DNA from: an uncultured Collinsella sp.
Lineage (GTDB): Bacteria; Actinomycetota; Coriobacteriia; Coriobacteriales; Coriobacteriaceae
Direction: 5' to 3'
Length of the DNA: 7,866 nucleotides
Assembly: GCA_958453575.1 (NCBI GenBank)
Contig: CAUDYH010000052.1
Location: 1 to 7,866, forward strand
Each line of letters starts with the position of its first letter. Within the stretch, counting starts at the first letter, position 1. Both the position numbers and the translations under genes were made by a program. Of this stretch, positions 1 to 6,089 are shown piece by piece. The notes below the pieces were generated by a model that was not told the origin of the DNA, made no database searches, and saw nothing but the letters and a program-made list of their open reading frames with translations.

Positions 1-38
1 TTCGAGACGCTCAGGCTGCCGTTAATGGTCTCAGACAC
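1..38 (-). CDS. N-terminal fragment of a gene running off the left edge; possibly Asp23/Gls24 family
   Basis: A GTG codon at 38-36 follows a good Shine-Dalgarno sequence (AAGGAG on the minus strand, 50-45) with a 6-nt spacer, and the frame stays open to the window edge. The 12 visible residues read MSETINGSLSVS. This resembles the start of Asp23/Gls24 (YloU-like) proteins from actinobacteria, in which a short xGSLxIS strand precedes the conserved domain. That match is from memory over a dozen residues and is only a suggestion. The gene lies downstream of the tRNA terminator, so it should have its own promoter. That a gene starts here is well supported by the ribosome binding site; its identity is not. 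Confidence 0.5.
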   Translation of the reverse strand, partial: MSETINGSLSVS

Positions 39-44
39 AAGAAT

Positions 45-50
45 CTCCTT
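45..50 (-). promoter_or_regulatory. Ribosome binding site of the left-edge gene
   Basis: AAGGAG on the minus strand lies 6 nt before a GTG codon. This is the main evidence that the short open frame at the window edge is the start of a real gene. Confidence 0.6.
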
Positions 51-196
51 ATCTGGTGCTCGCGGCACCATCTCGTGGGAGCAATCATTGCATTATTCTA
101 CAACGACCGCGCCATGTTGAGGTGGTGGGTCACGGGATTACATCCTCGACACGAAATGTTGATATGACAACGTTCGCGCCAGGCGATCGCGGCATG
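51..196 (-). other. Intergenic leader between the tRNA terminator and the left-edge gene
   Basis: No gene or RNA structure is recognisable here. On the minus strand a TAGAAT hexamer at 100-95 could be a -10 box about 50 nt before the ribosome binding site, but there is no matching -35 box 16-18 bp upstream. A TTGTCA hexamer at 170-165 is a good -35, but the hexamer 17 bp downstream (GAGGAT) is a poor -10. The downstream gene needs a promoter in this stretch, and I cannot place it with confidence. Confidence 0.25.
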
Positions 197-226
197 AAAA
201 AACCCGCCGCATAAGCGACGGGTTTT
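197..226 (-). terminator. Strong intrinsic terminator ending the tRNA-Asn unit
   Basis: Read on the minus strand, arms 226-215 and 210-199 form a 12-bp stem (one G-U pair) around a TTAT loop (214-211). The stem ends in a run of Ts that continues to 197. GC-rich pairs lie inside and A/T pairs at the base, the classic Rho-independent form. It begins 7 nt after the encoded CCA end of the second tRNA. The stem is nearly symmetrical, so it may also work weakly on the plus strand, but no plus-strand gene precedes it. Confidence 0.9.
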
Positions 227-232
227 ACAACC

Positions 233-307
233 TGGCTCCCCGGGTAGGACTCGAACCTACAACAGCGCGGTTAACAGCCGCGTGCTCTACCATTGAGCTA
301 CCGAGGA
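233..307 (-). tRNA. tRNA-Asn (anticodon GTT), second copy
   Basis: The minus strand folds into a full cloverleaf of 75 nt including an encoded CCA end. It has a 7-bp acceptor stem (TCCTCGG with CCGGGGA, one T-G pair), D arm GCTC/GAGC, anticodon stem CGCGG/CCGCG around loop CTGTTAA, a 5-nt variable loop and T arm GTAGG/CCTAC with loop TTCGAGT. Anticodon GTT reads the Asn codons AAC and AAU. The discriminator base is G. It is identical to the upstream copy. It has no room for its own promoter in the 34-nt spacer, so it probably depends on the promoter before the first copy. Confidence 0.97.
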
Positions 308-314
308 ATTTAAA

Positions 315-332
315 AGCCCAGCGGAATGGGCT
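315..332 (-). terminator. Short hairpin between the two tRNA-Asn genes; weak terminator or processing element
   Basis: On the minus strand AGCCCA (332-327) and TGGGCT (320-315) form a perfect 6-bp stem with a 6-nt loop, followed by TTTAAATT. The form is that of a weak intrinsic terminator. Full termination here would silence the second tRNA, so partial read-through or a role in separating the two tRNAs during processing is more plausible. Function is inferred from shape only. Confidence 0.5.
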
Positions 333-341
333 GAGAAATTC

Positions 342-416
342 TGGCTCCCCGGGTAGGACTCGAACCTACAACAGCGCGGTTAACAGCCGCGTGCTCTACC
401 ATTGAGCTACCGAGGA
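342..416 (-). tRNA. tRNA-Asn (anticodon GTT), first copy
   Basis: This 75-nt cloverleaf has an encoded CCA end and the same stems and loops as the copy at 233-307: anticodon loop CTGTTAA, D arm GCTC/GAGC, T loop TTCGAGT and discriminator G. It delivers asparagine at AAC and AAU codons. It is the promoter-proximal copy, starting about 24 nt after the predicted transcription start. The two copies are identical over the whole tRNA plus a few flanking bases (78 bp in all), which points to a recent tandem duplication or ongoing gene conversion. Confidence 0.97.
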
Positions 417-446
417 ATAGGTGCATGCTCTCAAGCAACGAAATTT

Positions 447-474
447 ATTATACGGACGAATCAGCTTAGGGCAA
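447..474 (-). promoter_or_regulatory. Sigma-70 type promoter of the tRNA-Asn pair
   Basis: On the minus strand a perfect TATAAT (-10) lies at 452-447. A -35 box TTGCCC lies at 474-469, separated by a 16-bp spacer. The predicted transcription start is near 440, giving a leader of about 24 nt before the first tRNA. The two T-runs on the plus strand immediately beyond the -35 box would be A-tracts in the upstream-element position. Of the promoters I looked for, this is the best match to consensus in the window. Confidence 0.8.
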
Positions 475-478
475 GAAC

Positions 479-494
479 TTTTTTGAGATTTTTT
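479..494 (-). promoter_or_regulatory. Phased A-tracts upstream of the tRNA promoter (candidate UP element)
   Basis: Two A6 runs on the minus strand (484-479 and 494-489) are 10 bp apart centre to centre. They fall at about -39 to -44 and -49 to -54 from the predicted start. That is where the RNA polymerase alpha C-terminal domain binds UP elements, and the one-helical-turn phasing should also bend the DNA. The position and phasing are seen directly; the activating role is inferred from known stable-RNA promoters. Confidence 0.55.
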
Positions 495-500
495 CCGACC

Positions 501-528
501 TAGTCATTGAGGACGTCCCCAATGACTA
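501..528 (-). repeat. 12-bp inverted repeat downstream of rpoD, RNA hairpin on the minus strand
   Basis: Arms 528-517 and 512-501 flank an ACGT loop and pair over 12 bp. On the minus-strand transcript one pair is G-U; on the plus strand the same pair would be an A-C mismatch, so the fold suits RNA made from the rpoD direction. No T-run follows on the minus strand, so it is not a classic intrinsic terminator. It could protect the 3' end of the rpoD message, work together with the hairpin at 534-567, or be a protein site next to the tRNA promoter. Confidence 0.5.
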
Positions 529-533
529 CATGA

Positions 534-567
534 AAGCGCCCCCAGGCGGATGTGCTTGAGGGCGCTT
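534..567 (-). terminator. rpoD: Terminator-like hairpin after rpoD
   Basis: On the minus strand AAGCGCCC (567-560) pairs with GGGCGCTT (541-534) over 8 bp with an 18-nt loop. It begins 9 nt after the rpoD stop codon and is followed only by a short T-run (TTTCATG). Position and GC-rich stem fit the end of the long operon, while the weak T-tract makes termination efficiency uncertain. It may act with the second hairpin just downstream. Confidence 0.55.
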
Positions 568-576
568 CTTGCTTGA

Positions 577-1926
577 CTAGCTTTCGATATAGTCCTTCAG
601 CTTGCTCGAACGGCTGGGGTGGCGGAGCTTGGCCAAGGTCTTGGACTCGATCTGGCGGATACGCTCGCGCGTGACGCCAAACTCGCGGCCGACTTCCTCG
701 AGCGTACGGGGATGTCCGTCGACAAGGCCAAAGCGCAGCTCGATAACCTTGCGCTCACGATCGGCAAGCGAGTCGAGCACCTGGGTGAGCTGCTCCTGCA
801 GCATGGAGAAGCTGGCGGCATCGGGCGGAACGATTGCCTGGGAGTCCTCGATGAAGTCGCCCAGCTGGGAATCCTCTTCCTCGCCGATCGGGGTCTCGAG
901 CGACACGGGCTCCTGCGAGATCTTCTGGATCTCGCGGACGCGGTCGGCGCTCATGTCCATCTCGGCACCGATCTCCTCGGGGGTCGGGTCGCGACCCAGG
1001 TCCTGGAGAAGCTGACGCTGCACGCGGACGAGCTTGTTGATGGTCTCGACCATATGCACGGGAATACGGATGGTACGGGCCTGGTCGGCGATAGCGCGCG
1101 TAATGGCCTGACGGATCCACCACGTGGCGTACGTGGAGAACTTGAAGCCCTTCTGGTAGTCGAACTTCTCGACGGCGCGAATCAGACCGAGGTTGCCCTC
1201 CTGGATCAGATCCAGGAACAGCATGCCGCGGCCGACATAGCGCTTGGCGATGGAGACAACCAGACGCAGGTTTGCGCTGATGAGTGCCTGCTTGGCTTCG
1301 AGGCCAACGTTCTCAATGCGCGTAAGACGACGCATCTCGGCACGCGTGAGCTCGAGCTCGCCGGCATCGGCAGCCTCGAGCTTCTCGGTGGCCTCGAGAC
1401 CGGCCTCGATCTTCATGGCCAGATCGACCTCTTCGGAGGCGGTCAGCAGGTCGACCTTGCCGATCTCCTTGAGGTACATACGAACAGGATCGCCAGTCAG
1501 CATCACCGTGGAGGCATCGATGCCACGCACGCGGGAGCGTGAACGGGACGTGCGCACGGTGCGCTTCTTCTTGCTCTTGGAAGAACCCATCTCGGCGTCG
1601 GCCTGACGGGCCATCTTGAGCTCGTGATCGTCGAGCGAGCCGGAATCGTGCTCGTCGTCGTCATCGAAATCGTCGGTATCGGTATCGTTATCGTCATCGT
1701 CGACGTCCATGGGGGCGTCGTCGTTACCGCTCGCGGAGATAATCTGGATGCCGCTGTTGCGCAGCGCGGAATACACCGCGGTGAGCTGCTCGTCAGAAAC
1801 ATCGATATCCTTCAGGGCGACCTGAATCTCGTCCTCGGTTACCGAAGTCCTGTTTGAGCCGTTGCCCATGAGCTTTGCAACGTAGGATTCCAGCCCAGTA
1901 CCCGTGCTCTCAGTCTTTTTTGGCAC
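577..1926 (-). CDS. rpoD: RNA polymerase primary sigma factor (RpoD/SigA), 449 aa
   Basis: This is the housekeeping sigma factor that recruits RNA polymerase to -10/-35 promoters. With the GTG start at 1926 (codon 1), residues about 68-92 are an Asp-rich acidic tract and about 116-135 a basic Lys/Arg/Ser tract, in place of a typical compact region 1.1. Region 1.2 begins at [11 protein letters not shown] (146-156). Region 2, including the -10 recognition and melting segment ([18 protein letters not shown]), spans about 218-292. Region 3 is about 293-350 and the region 4 helix-turn-helix ([20 protein letters not shown]) about 408-427. The gene follows dnaG by 95 nt, the order of the macromolecular synthesis operon. 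The ATG five codons upstream (1941-1939) overlaps the purine-rich AAGGGAG and has no Shine-Dalgarno of its own, so I prefer GTG. The family assignment is certain; only the start is open. Confidence 0.97.
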   Translation of the reverse strand: MPKKTESTGTGLESYVAKLMGNGSNRTSVTEDEIQVALKDIDVSDEQLTAVYSALRNSGIQIISASGNDDAPMDVDDDDNDTDTDDFDDDDEHDSGSLDDHELKMARQADAEMGSSKSKKKRTVRTSRSRSRVRGIDASTVMLTGDPVRMYLKEIGKVDLLTASEEVDLAMKIEAGLEATEKLEAADAGELELTRAEMRRLTRIENVGLEAKQALISANLRLVVSIAKRYVGRGMLFLDLIQEGNLGLIRAVEKFDYQKGFKFSTYATWWIRQAITRAIADQARTIRIPVHMVETINKLVRVQRQLLQDLGRDPTPEEIGAEMDMSADRVREIQKISQEPVSLETPIGEEEDSQLGDFIEDSQAIVPPDAASFSMLQEQLTQVLDSLADRERKVIELRFGLVDGHPRTLEEVGREFGVTRERIRQIESKTLAKLRHPSRSSKLKDYIES

Positions 1927-1931
1927 AGATT

Positions 1932-1938
1932 CTCCCTT
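1932..1938 (-). promoter_or_regulatory. rpoD: Ribosome binding site that decides the rpoD start
   Basis: AAGGGAG on the minus strand lies 5 nt before GTG (1926-1924). It sits directly after the in-frame ATG at 1941-1939, so that ATG is probably leader and not the start. The ATG start would add only five residues (MKGES) to the protein. Confidence 0.65.
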
Positions 1939-1941
1939 CAT

Positions 1942-2036
1942 AGTCCACAGGACTCAATACTTTAGCACACACATTGACATCTATACCCAAAAAGAGGACT
2001 GGATATAGGCGAGAATACGCTGCTTGACCACAACAT
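1942..2036 (-). other. dnaG-rpoD intergenic region with hairpin and weak promoter candidates
   Basis: This is the only sizeable gap inside the operon. On the minus strand 2008-2001 (CTATATCC) pairs with 1988-1981 (GGGTATAG) over 8 bp with a 12-nt loop and one U-G pair, which would be a mismatch on the other strand. No T-run follows, so it is not a terminator. Possible promoter boxes are TGGTCA and TATATC spaced 17 bp apart, each matching consensus at only 4 of 6 positions. I cannot say whether rpoD has its own promoter here or is made only by read-through from dnaG. The hairpin would overlap the -10 candidate, so the two readings compete. Confidence 0.4.
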
Positions 2037-4145
2037 CTAGGCCTGTTCGGTGCCCGCGGCCTCCAGACCGATCAAACGGAACGGGTCCGCCACGCCGCCG
2101 ATAGACTTTTGCAGCTCGCGTTGACGCTGCGAATCCTGCGCGGCCTGCACGGTCAGCGCGCGACGGGCCTCATCATCGAGCGAACGGTCCTGGCGCAGCT
2201 TGGCCTGTGCGGCACGCATGCGGCGCTTGATGGTGTAGAGCTCGAGGGTGTCGAGCATAAACACGATGTTCGTCTCGGTGGGATGCTTGCTCGTCGCCGA
2301 GATGCGCCCGGCACTCACAAGCGTTGCCGCCTCGGGACACACCGAGCGCGCCGCATCCATGCAGGCTGCAGGATCGGTTCCCGGCGGCGTTGCCAGAACG
2401 GCCCATGCGATGGACTCGTGACGTGGGTCAACCCACTCGATAGAGCAGATGCGGTCGGCATACGTGCGGAACAGGTCGGGGTAGCTCGTGAGCATCGTCA
2501 ACAGCTCGCGCTCCCCTGCCAAGGACTTGCGCTCAAGATCAGTAAGAACCATCGGCGCCGCCGCAGCCGGAGCGCCCGAACCATCAGTCACAGGCACAGC
2601 ACCCATATCATCAGGCACATCGATCGGCGGCAGATCGTCGACGAGCTCCACGGGCGCGGCGCCGTAGGCATCGAGCGGGACATGGTCGTACGGCTCCTCC
2701 TCGACCGGCGCGGACACCGGCGGCGTCGCGCCCGATGCCCAAGCACCGCGAGATGCCCCCTGCGAACCAGACGTCCGACCGCCCGCGCTACCAGAGCGCT
2801 CGGCTTGCGCCCGCTGGCGTTCATAGTTCTGCTCACGACGTCGTTCCGCATCTTCGCGCTTGGCGACATCGCGAAACACGCGACCCGAACTCGCGCGAAC
2901 CGTCTCCAGATCCAAGCCCAGCAGATCGGCAATCTGGATAAAGTATGTGTCGATCATATAGCTATCGCGCAGCGGATAGATAAGCGTCAGCGCATCTTCC
3001 AGCGCCTTGGCACGACCGCCCGGCGTGGTGATGTCACTCGACTCCTGCAGCGAACGGTAGACAAAGTCCATGAGCGGCTCGGCAGCGTCGATGCGCGCCT
3101 GAAGCTCCTGTCCACCATGCGCCGTGATGAACTCCATGGGGTCGTTGCCGTCGGGCAGCACCACGCAGCGCAGGTCCATAGAATCCTGCTCGATAAACTG
3201 AATCGCACGGCGAGCGGCCTTTTGACCGGCGGCATCGCCGTCAAACATATACACGATGCGCTTAGCAAAGCGGGTGAGCGTCTTGACGTGATGCTCCGTG
3301 AGCGCGGTGCCCAGCGTGGCGACAACGTTTTTAATCCCCGCCTCCCAACAGGCGATGCAGTCGGTATAGCCCTCCACCACGATGGCGGTATCCTGCGCGA
3401 CGATAAACTCCTTGGCCCAATTAAAGCCGTAGAGGTTTCGCTTTTTATGAAACACGCTCGTCTCGGCGGTATTGAGGTACTTGGGTTGGCCGTCACCCAT
3501 GATGCGACCACCAAAGGCAATGTTGTGACCCTGCTCGTCAAAGATGGGGAACATCACGCGGTCGTAGAAGCGGTCGGCAAGCTGCCCGCGCCCGCGGCTC
3601 ACGGCAACGTTGGCATCGATCATCTCCTGCGGGGTAAAACCCGCCTGGGACAGGTGCGACACCAGCGCGTTGCGGCCAGGCGCAAAGCCCAGGCAGTAGC
3701 GGCGGCAGACGTCGCCACCCATGCCGCGGCTGGCAAAGTACTCGCGCGGACGGCCGTCCTTACCGCGCATAAGCATGGTGTGGTAGAACTGGGCGGCCTC
3801 GGCGCACAGATCGTAGATGCGGGCACGCTTGGTACCGCGCTCGCGGCGATCTCCGGTGTCATGCAGCTCAATACCCGCGCGATCGGCCAAATATCGGATT
3901 GACTCGGGAAAGCTCAGGTTCTCGCGCTTCATGATATAGGTGAAGACATCGCCGCCTTCGCCGCAGCCAAAGCAATGCCACACCTGCGTGGCAGGGATTA
4001 TGTGGAAGGACGGCGTCTTTTCGCCATGAAAGGGGCAGCAGCCCCAAAACTCATGGCCGCGGGGCTTGAGCTCAACCGTTTCCTGCACGATGGCAACTAG
4101 GTCGGACGCAGCGCGGACCTGGTCTTTTTCCTCATCGCTAATCAC
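2037..4145 (-). CDS. dnaG: DNA primase DnaG, 702 aa
   Basis: DnaG makes the RNA primers that start leading-strand and Okazaki-fragment synthesis at the replication fork. The N-terminal zinc-binding domain shows Cys37, His40, Cys58 and Cys61 in the CHC2 spacing. The RNA polymerase core has the RFYDRVMFP motif (192-200). The TOPRIM fold has its conserved Glu in VEGYTD (E258) and metal-binding Asp residues in FDGD (D302, D304). A long low-complexity linker (about 427-533) starts as a charged Arg/Glu stretch and becomes Gly/Ser/Ala/Pro-rich and then acidic. It leads to a C-terminal helical region (about 534-680) in the place of the helicase-binding domain. At 702 residues it is longer than most primases (about 580-640), mainly through this linker. 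Translation starts at GTG (4145-4143) and overlaps the end of ribF by 8 nt; a G-rich site (4159-4155) inside ribF serves as a spaced Shine-Dalgarno. Confidence 0.97.
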   Translation of the reverse strand: MISDEEKDQVRAASDLVAIVQETVELKPRGHEFWGCCPFHGEKTPSFHIIPATQVWHCFGCGEGGDVFTYIMKRENLSFPESIRYLADRAGIELHDTGDRRERGTKRARIYDLCAEAAQFYHTMLMRGKDGRPREYFASRGMGGDVCRRYCLGFAPGRNALVSHLSQAGFTPQEMIDANVAVSRGRGQLADRFYDRVMFPIFDEQGHNIAFGGRIMGDGQPKYLNTAETSVFHKKRNLYGFNWAKEFIVAQDTAIVVEGYTDCIACWEAGIKNVVATLGTALTEHHVKTLTRFAKRIVYMFDGDAAGQKAARRAIQFIEQDSMDLRCVVLPDGNDPMEFITAHGGQELQARIDAAEPLMDFVYRSLQESSDITTPGGRAKALEDALTLIYPLRDSYMIDTYFIQIADLLGLDLETVRASSGRVFRDVAKREDAERRREQNYERQRAQAERSGSAGGRTSGSQGASRGAWASGATPPVSAPVEEEPYDHVPLDAYGAAPVELVDDLPPIDVPDDMGAVPVTDGSGAPAAAAPMVLTDLERKSLAGERELLTMLTSYPDLFRTYADRICSIEWVDPRHESIAWAVLATPPGTDPAACMDAARSVCPEAATLVSAGRISATSKHPTETNIVFMLDTLELYTIKRRMRAAQAKLRQDRSLDDEARRALTVQAAQDSQRQRELQKSIGGVADPFRLIGLEAAGTEQA

Positions 4146-5145
4146 GGACGCTCACCCCCTGCTCGCCCAAGTTGTGACGAATATCTTCGATATTACCCTC
4201 GACGGTCGCGATCAACTCATCCAGCGAATCGAACACGCGCGACGGACGCAGCCAGCGCGTAAACGCCAGCGAAACGGAAGCGCCATACAGGTCGCCCGTA
4301 TAACCAATTAAATTGGCCTCGAGATGCGCAGATGCCGCATCGTCAGCATACGTCGGCGGCAGTCCGACGTTAACGGCAGCGGGCCACACGATGTCGTTGA
4401 CCAGCACCAGGCCCTCATACACGCCATCGGCAGGCACCTGAATGCCGTCGGGAACATGTAGGTTTGCCGTGGGAAAGCCCATGCCAGAACCCTCGTGACG
4501 GCCGCGAATAACACCGCCGCGCACCATATACGGGCGGCCGAGTAACTCAGCAGCAAGCTCCACATGGCCCTGTCCCAGCTCATGACGAATGCGGGTGGCG
4601 CAAATGGCCTCACCGCCCTCGCAAAGCAAGTCGTGCCCGTATACGTCAACGCCGCGCTCGGCACCCCAGGCGCGCATCTCGGCAACACCAGAAGCACCGC
4701 CACGACCCAGCCTAAAGTCGCTGCCAACGCGAATCGATCGAATGTCGACCAGACGCGACACCAGCGAGAGAAAATCAACATGGTCAAGCGCCGCAACCTC
4801 AGGCGTAAAGGGAACGGCCACCACCGCATCGACCCCGGTTTGAGCCAGGGCATGCAGACGGTCGGCCGTCGTCATCAATTTTTGAGCGGGCGAAGGGCTC
4901 ACCACGACGTCAGGGTCGGGATCGAAGGTAACCACGACCGCCTTACAGCCATGGGCACGGGCGTCACGGACAAGCGCCGCAATGAGCTCCTGGTGTCCAC
5001 GGTGCACGCCATCGAACACGCCAATGGCGATCGAGGCAGCACCCAGGTGCTCACACTTATCAAACGCATCGGCAGTGACGATGCGAGCCTCGTCCGACTC
5101 GCCCGCGAAAAAAATACGCGCGAGCTCGTGAGCGGACAACATCAT
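4138..5145 (-). CDS. ribF: Bifunctional riboflavin kinase / FAD synthetase (RibF), 335 aa
   Basis: RibF converts riboflavin to FMN with ATP, then adenylates FMN to FAD in the cytoplasm. The N-terminal nucleotidyltransferase half has GVFDGVHRGH, with the HxGH signature at 48-51, and VGSDFRLGRG near 140-149. ATRIRHEL (183-190) stands where the family usually has SSTRIR. The C-terminal flavokinase half starts near 205. It contains GFPTANL, with the PTAN ATP/Mg site at 225-228, then ADGVYEG (239-245) and NVGLPPTY (259-266), a slight variant of the usual NIGxxPTF. The length is normal for the family. Its ATGATG start overlaps the truB stop by 4 nt (ATGA), so translation is probably coupled to truB. 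Only a weak GGCGGTG precedes it. It is followed by dnaG and not by rpsO. Confidence 0.96.
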   Translation of the reverse strand: MMLSAHELARIFFAGESDEARIVTADAFDKCEHLGAASIAIGVFDGVHRGHQELIAALVRDARAHGCKAVVVTFDPDPDVVVSPSPAQKLMTTADRLHALAQTGVDAVVAVPFTPEVAALDHVDFLSLVSRLVDIRSIRVGSDFRLGRGGASGVAEMRAWGAERGVDVYGHDLLCEGGEAICATRIRHELGQGHVELAAELLGRPYMVRGGVIRGRHEGSGMGFPTANLHVPDGIQVPADGVYEGLVLVNDIVWPAAVNVGLPPTYADDAASAHLEANLIGYTGDLYGASVSLAFTRWLRPSRVFDSLDELIATVEGNIEDIRHNLGEQGVSVRD

Positions 5146-6074
5146 CGAACACCGCCGATGGCCTGCGGAAAGACATGCTCCATGACAAAGCGGCCACCCT
5201 CGATGCGGGCGAGAGCCTTAAGTCCCCCATCGAGCACCAATGCAAACGGCGCCTTCGAGACATCGAAGCGCGCAAGCGCACGCTCAACGGGAATGCGTCG
5301 GCCGCAGAGCAGGTCGTCGGCAAGATTGCCCGGCAAGTCAACACGCGTGGCGCCCAGGGCCGCAATGGGATCCAGGGCAAAGCCAGCCGCGGAATCGGGA
5401 GAAAGCTCCTCGACCGCATGACAAGCGCCAATGGAAACAACACCGGAGGCCGTGCGGCGCAGCGCGGAAATGTGCGCGGCGCTCTCGCAGGCGCGGCCCA
5501 AGTCGCGAGCGAGCGCACGGATATAGGTACCCTTGCTCACTGAGAACGCCACGGTCCACACACACGTATCACCTTCGCCTCCCACGGCGATCAGGTCGGC
5601 GGCATAGACCTCGACGGGGCGCGGAGGTAGGTCCACCGCATTGCCCTCGCGAGCAGACTTGTAGGCGCGAACGCCATTGACCGAGATGGCCGAAAACGCC
5701 GGCGGCACCTGCATCTGCGGACCCAGCATGGCGGCCAAGCGCTCACGGGCATAGGCAGGATCGCGGAGCTCGTTGGCAACAGCCACGGTGCGGACGGCCT
5801 CGCCCTCCGCATCATCGGTATTGGTCTCGGCGCCAAACGAAATGTCGGCGACGTAGCTTTTGGTATCGAGTGTGAGCATACCCAGCAGACGGGTGGCCTG
5901 ACCCACGCCCACCACCATGACACCCGATGCCATGGGGTCGAGCGTGCCGGCATGGCCGACGCGACGCTCATGGAGGGCGCGCCGACATTGCGAGACCACA
6001 TCGTGGGACGTGCAGCCCACCGGCTTATCGACGGCGAGCAGCATATTCAGTTGAGAAGGCGTACGACGAGCCAT
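5142..6074 (-). CDS. truB: tRNA pseudouridine-55 synthase TruB, 310 aa
   Basis: TruB isomerises U55 to pseudouridine in the T loop of elongator tRNAs and also acts as a tRNA folding chaperone. The catalytic motif VGHAGTLDPMASG has its Asp at residue 46, matching D48 of the E. coli enzyme. Motif KSYVADISFG (72-81) and the basic KGTYIRALARDLG segment are also present. The final 70 or so residues fit the PUA-like C-terminal domain. Length is typical. The ATG at 6074-6072 is 15 nt after the nrnA stop and has only a weak Shine-Dalgarno (TTTTTGGA) before it, so expression may rely on read-through by ribosomes from nrnA. Its stop codon overlaps the ribF start. Confidence 0.96.
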   Translation of the reverse strand: MARRTPSQLNMLLAVDKPVGCTSHDVVSQCRRALHERRVGHAGTLDPMASGVMVVGVGQATRLLGMLTLDTKSYVADISFGAETNTDDAEGEAVRTVAVANELRDPAYARERLAAMLGPQMQVPPAFSAISVNGVRAYKSAREGNAVDLPPRPVEVYAADLIAVGGEGDTCVWTVAFSVSKGTYIRALARDLGRACESAAHISALRRTASGVVSIGACHAVEELSPDSAAGFALDPIAALGATRVDLPGNLADDLLCGRRIPVERALARFDVSKAPFALVLDGGLKALARIEGGRFVMEHVFPQAIGGVR

Positions 6075-6089
6075 GTACCATCCAAAAAG

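Noticed and set aside
183..190. GCGATCGC octamer palindrome before the tRNA terminator
   Set aside because: It resembles the cyanobacterial HIP1 octamer, but I noted only this one copy and short palindromes of this kind are expected in GC-rich DNA.
619..1542. 307-codon open frame on the plus strand opposite rpoD
   Set aside because: It arises from the GC-rich codon pattern of the sigma factor. There is no start signal and no domain.
1649..1709. GAY-like trinucleotide run in rpoD as a microsatellite or repeat array
   Set aside because: The units are imperfect (GAC, GAT, AAC, ACC, GAG mixed) and simply encode an acidic tract. It is discussed as a protein feature, not a DNA repeat element.
2109..3902. 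597-codon open frame on the plus strand opposite dnaG
   Set aside because: It is antisense to a clear primase with intact motifs, its product has no recognisable domain and is rich in Arg, His and Ala as expected from a GC-rich shadow frame. No ribosome binding site or promoter was evident.
4130..5150. FMN riboswitch controlling ribF
   Set aside because: ribF overlaps truB by 4 nt, so there is no leader for a riboswitch, and no such structure is visible.
4564..5421. 285-codon open frame on the plus strand opposite ribF and truB
   Set aside because: It spans the truB/ribF junction, has low-complexity composition and no motif; both opposite genes are complete.
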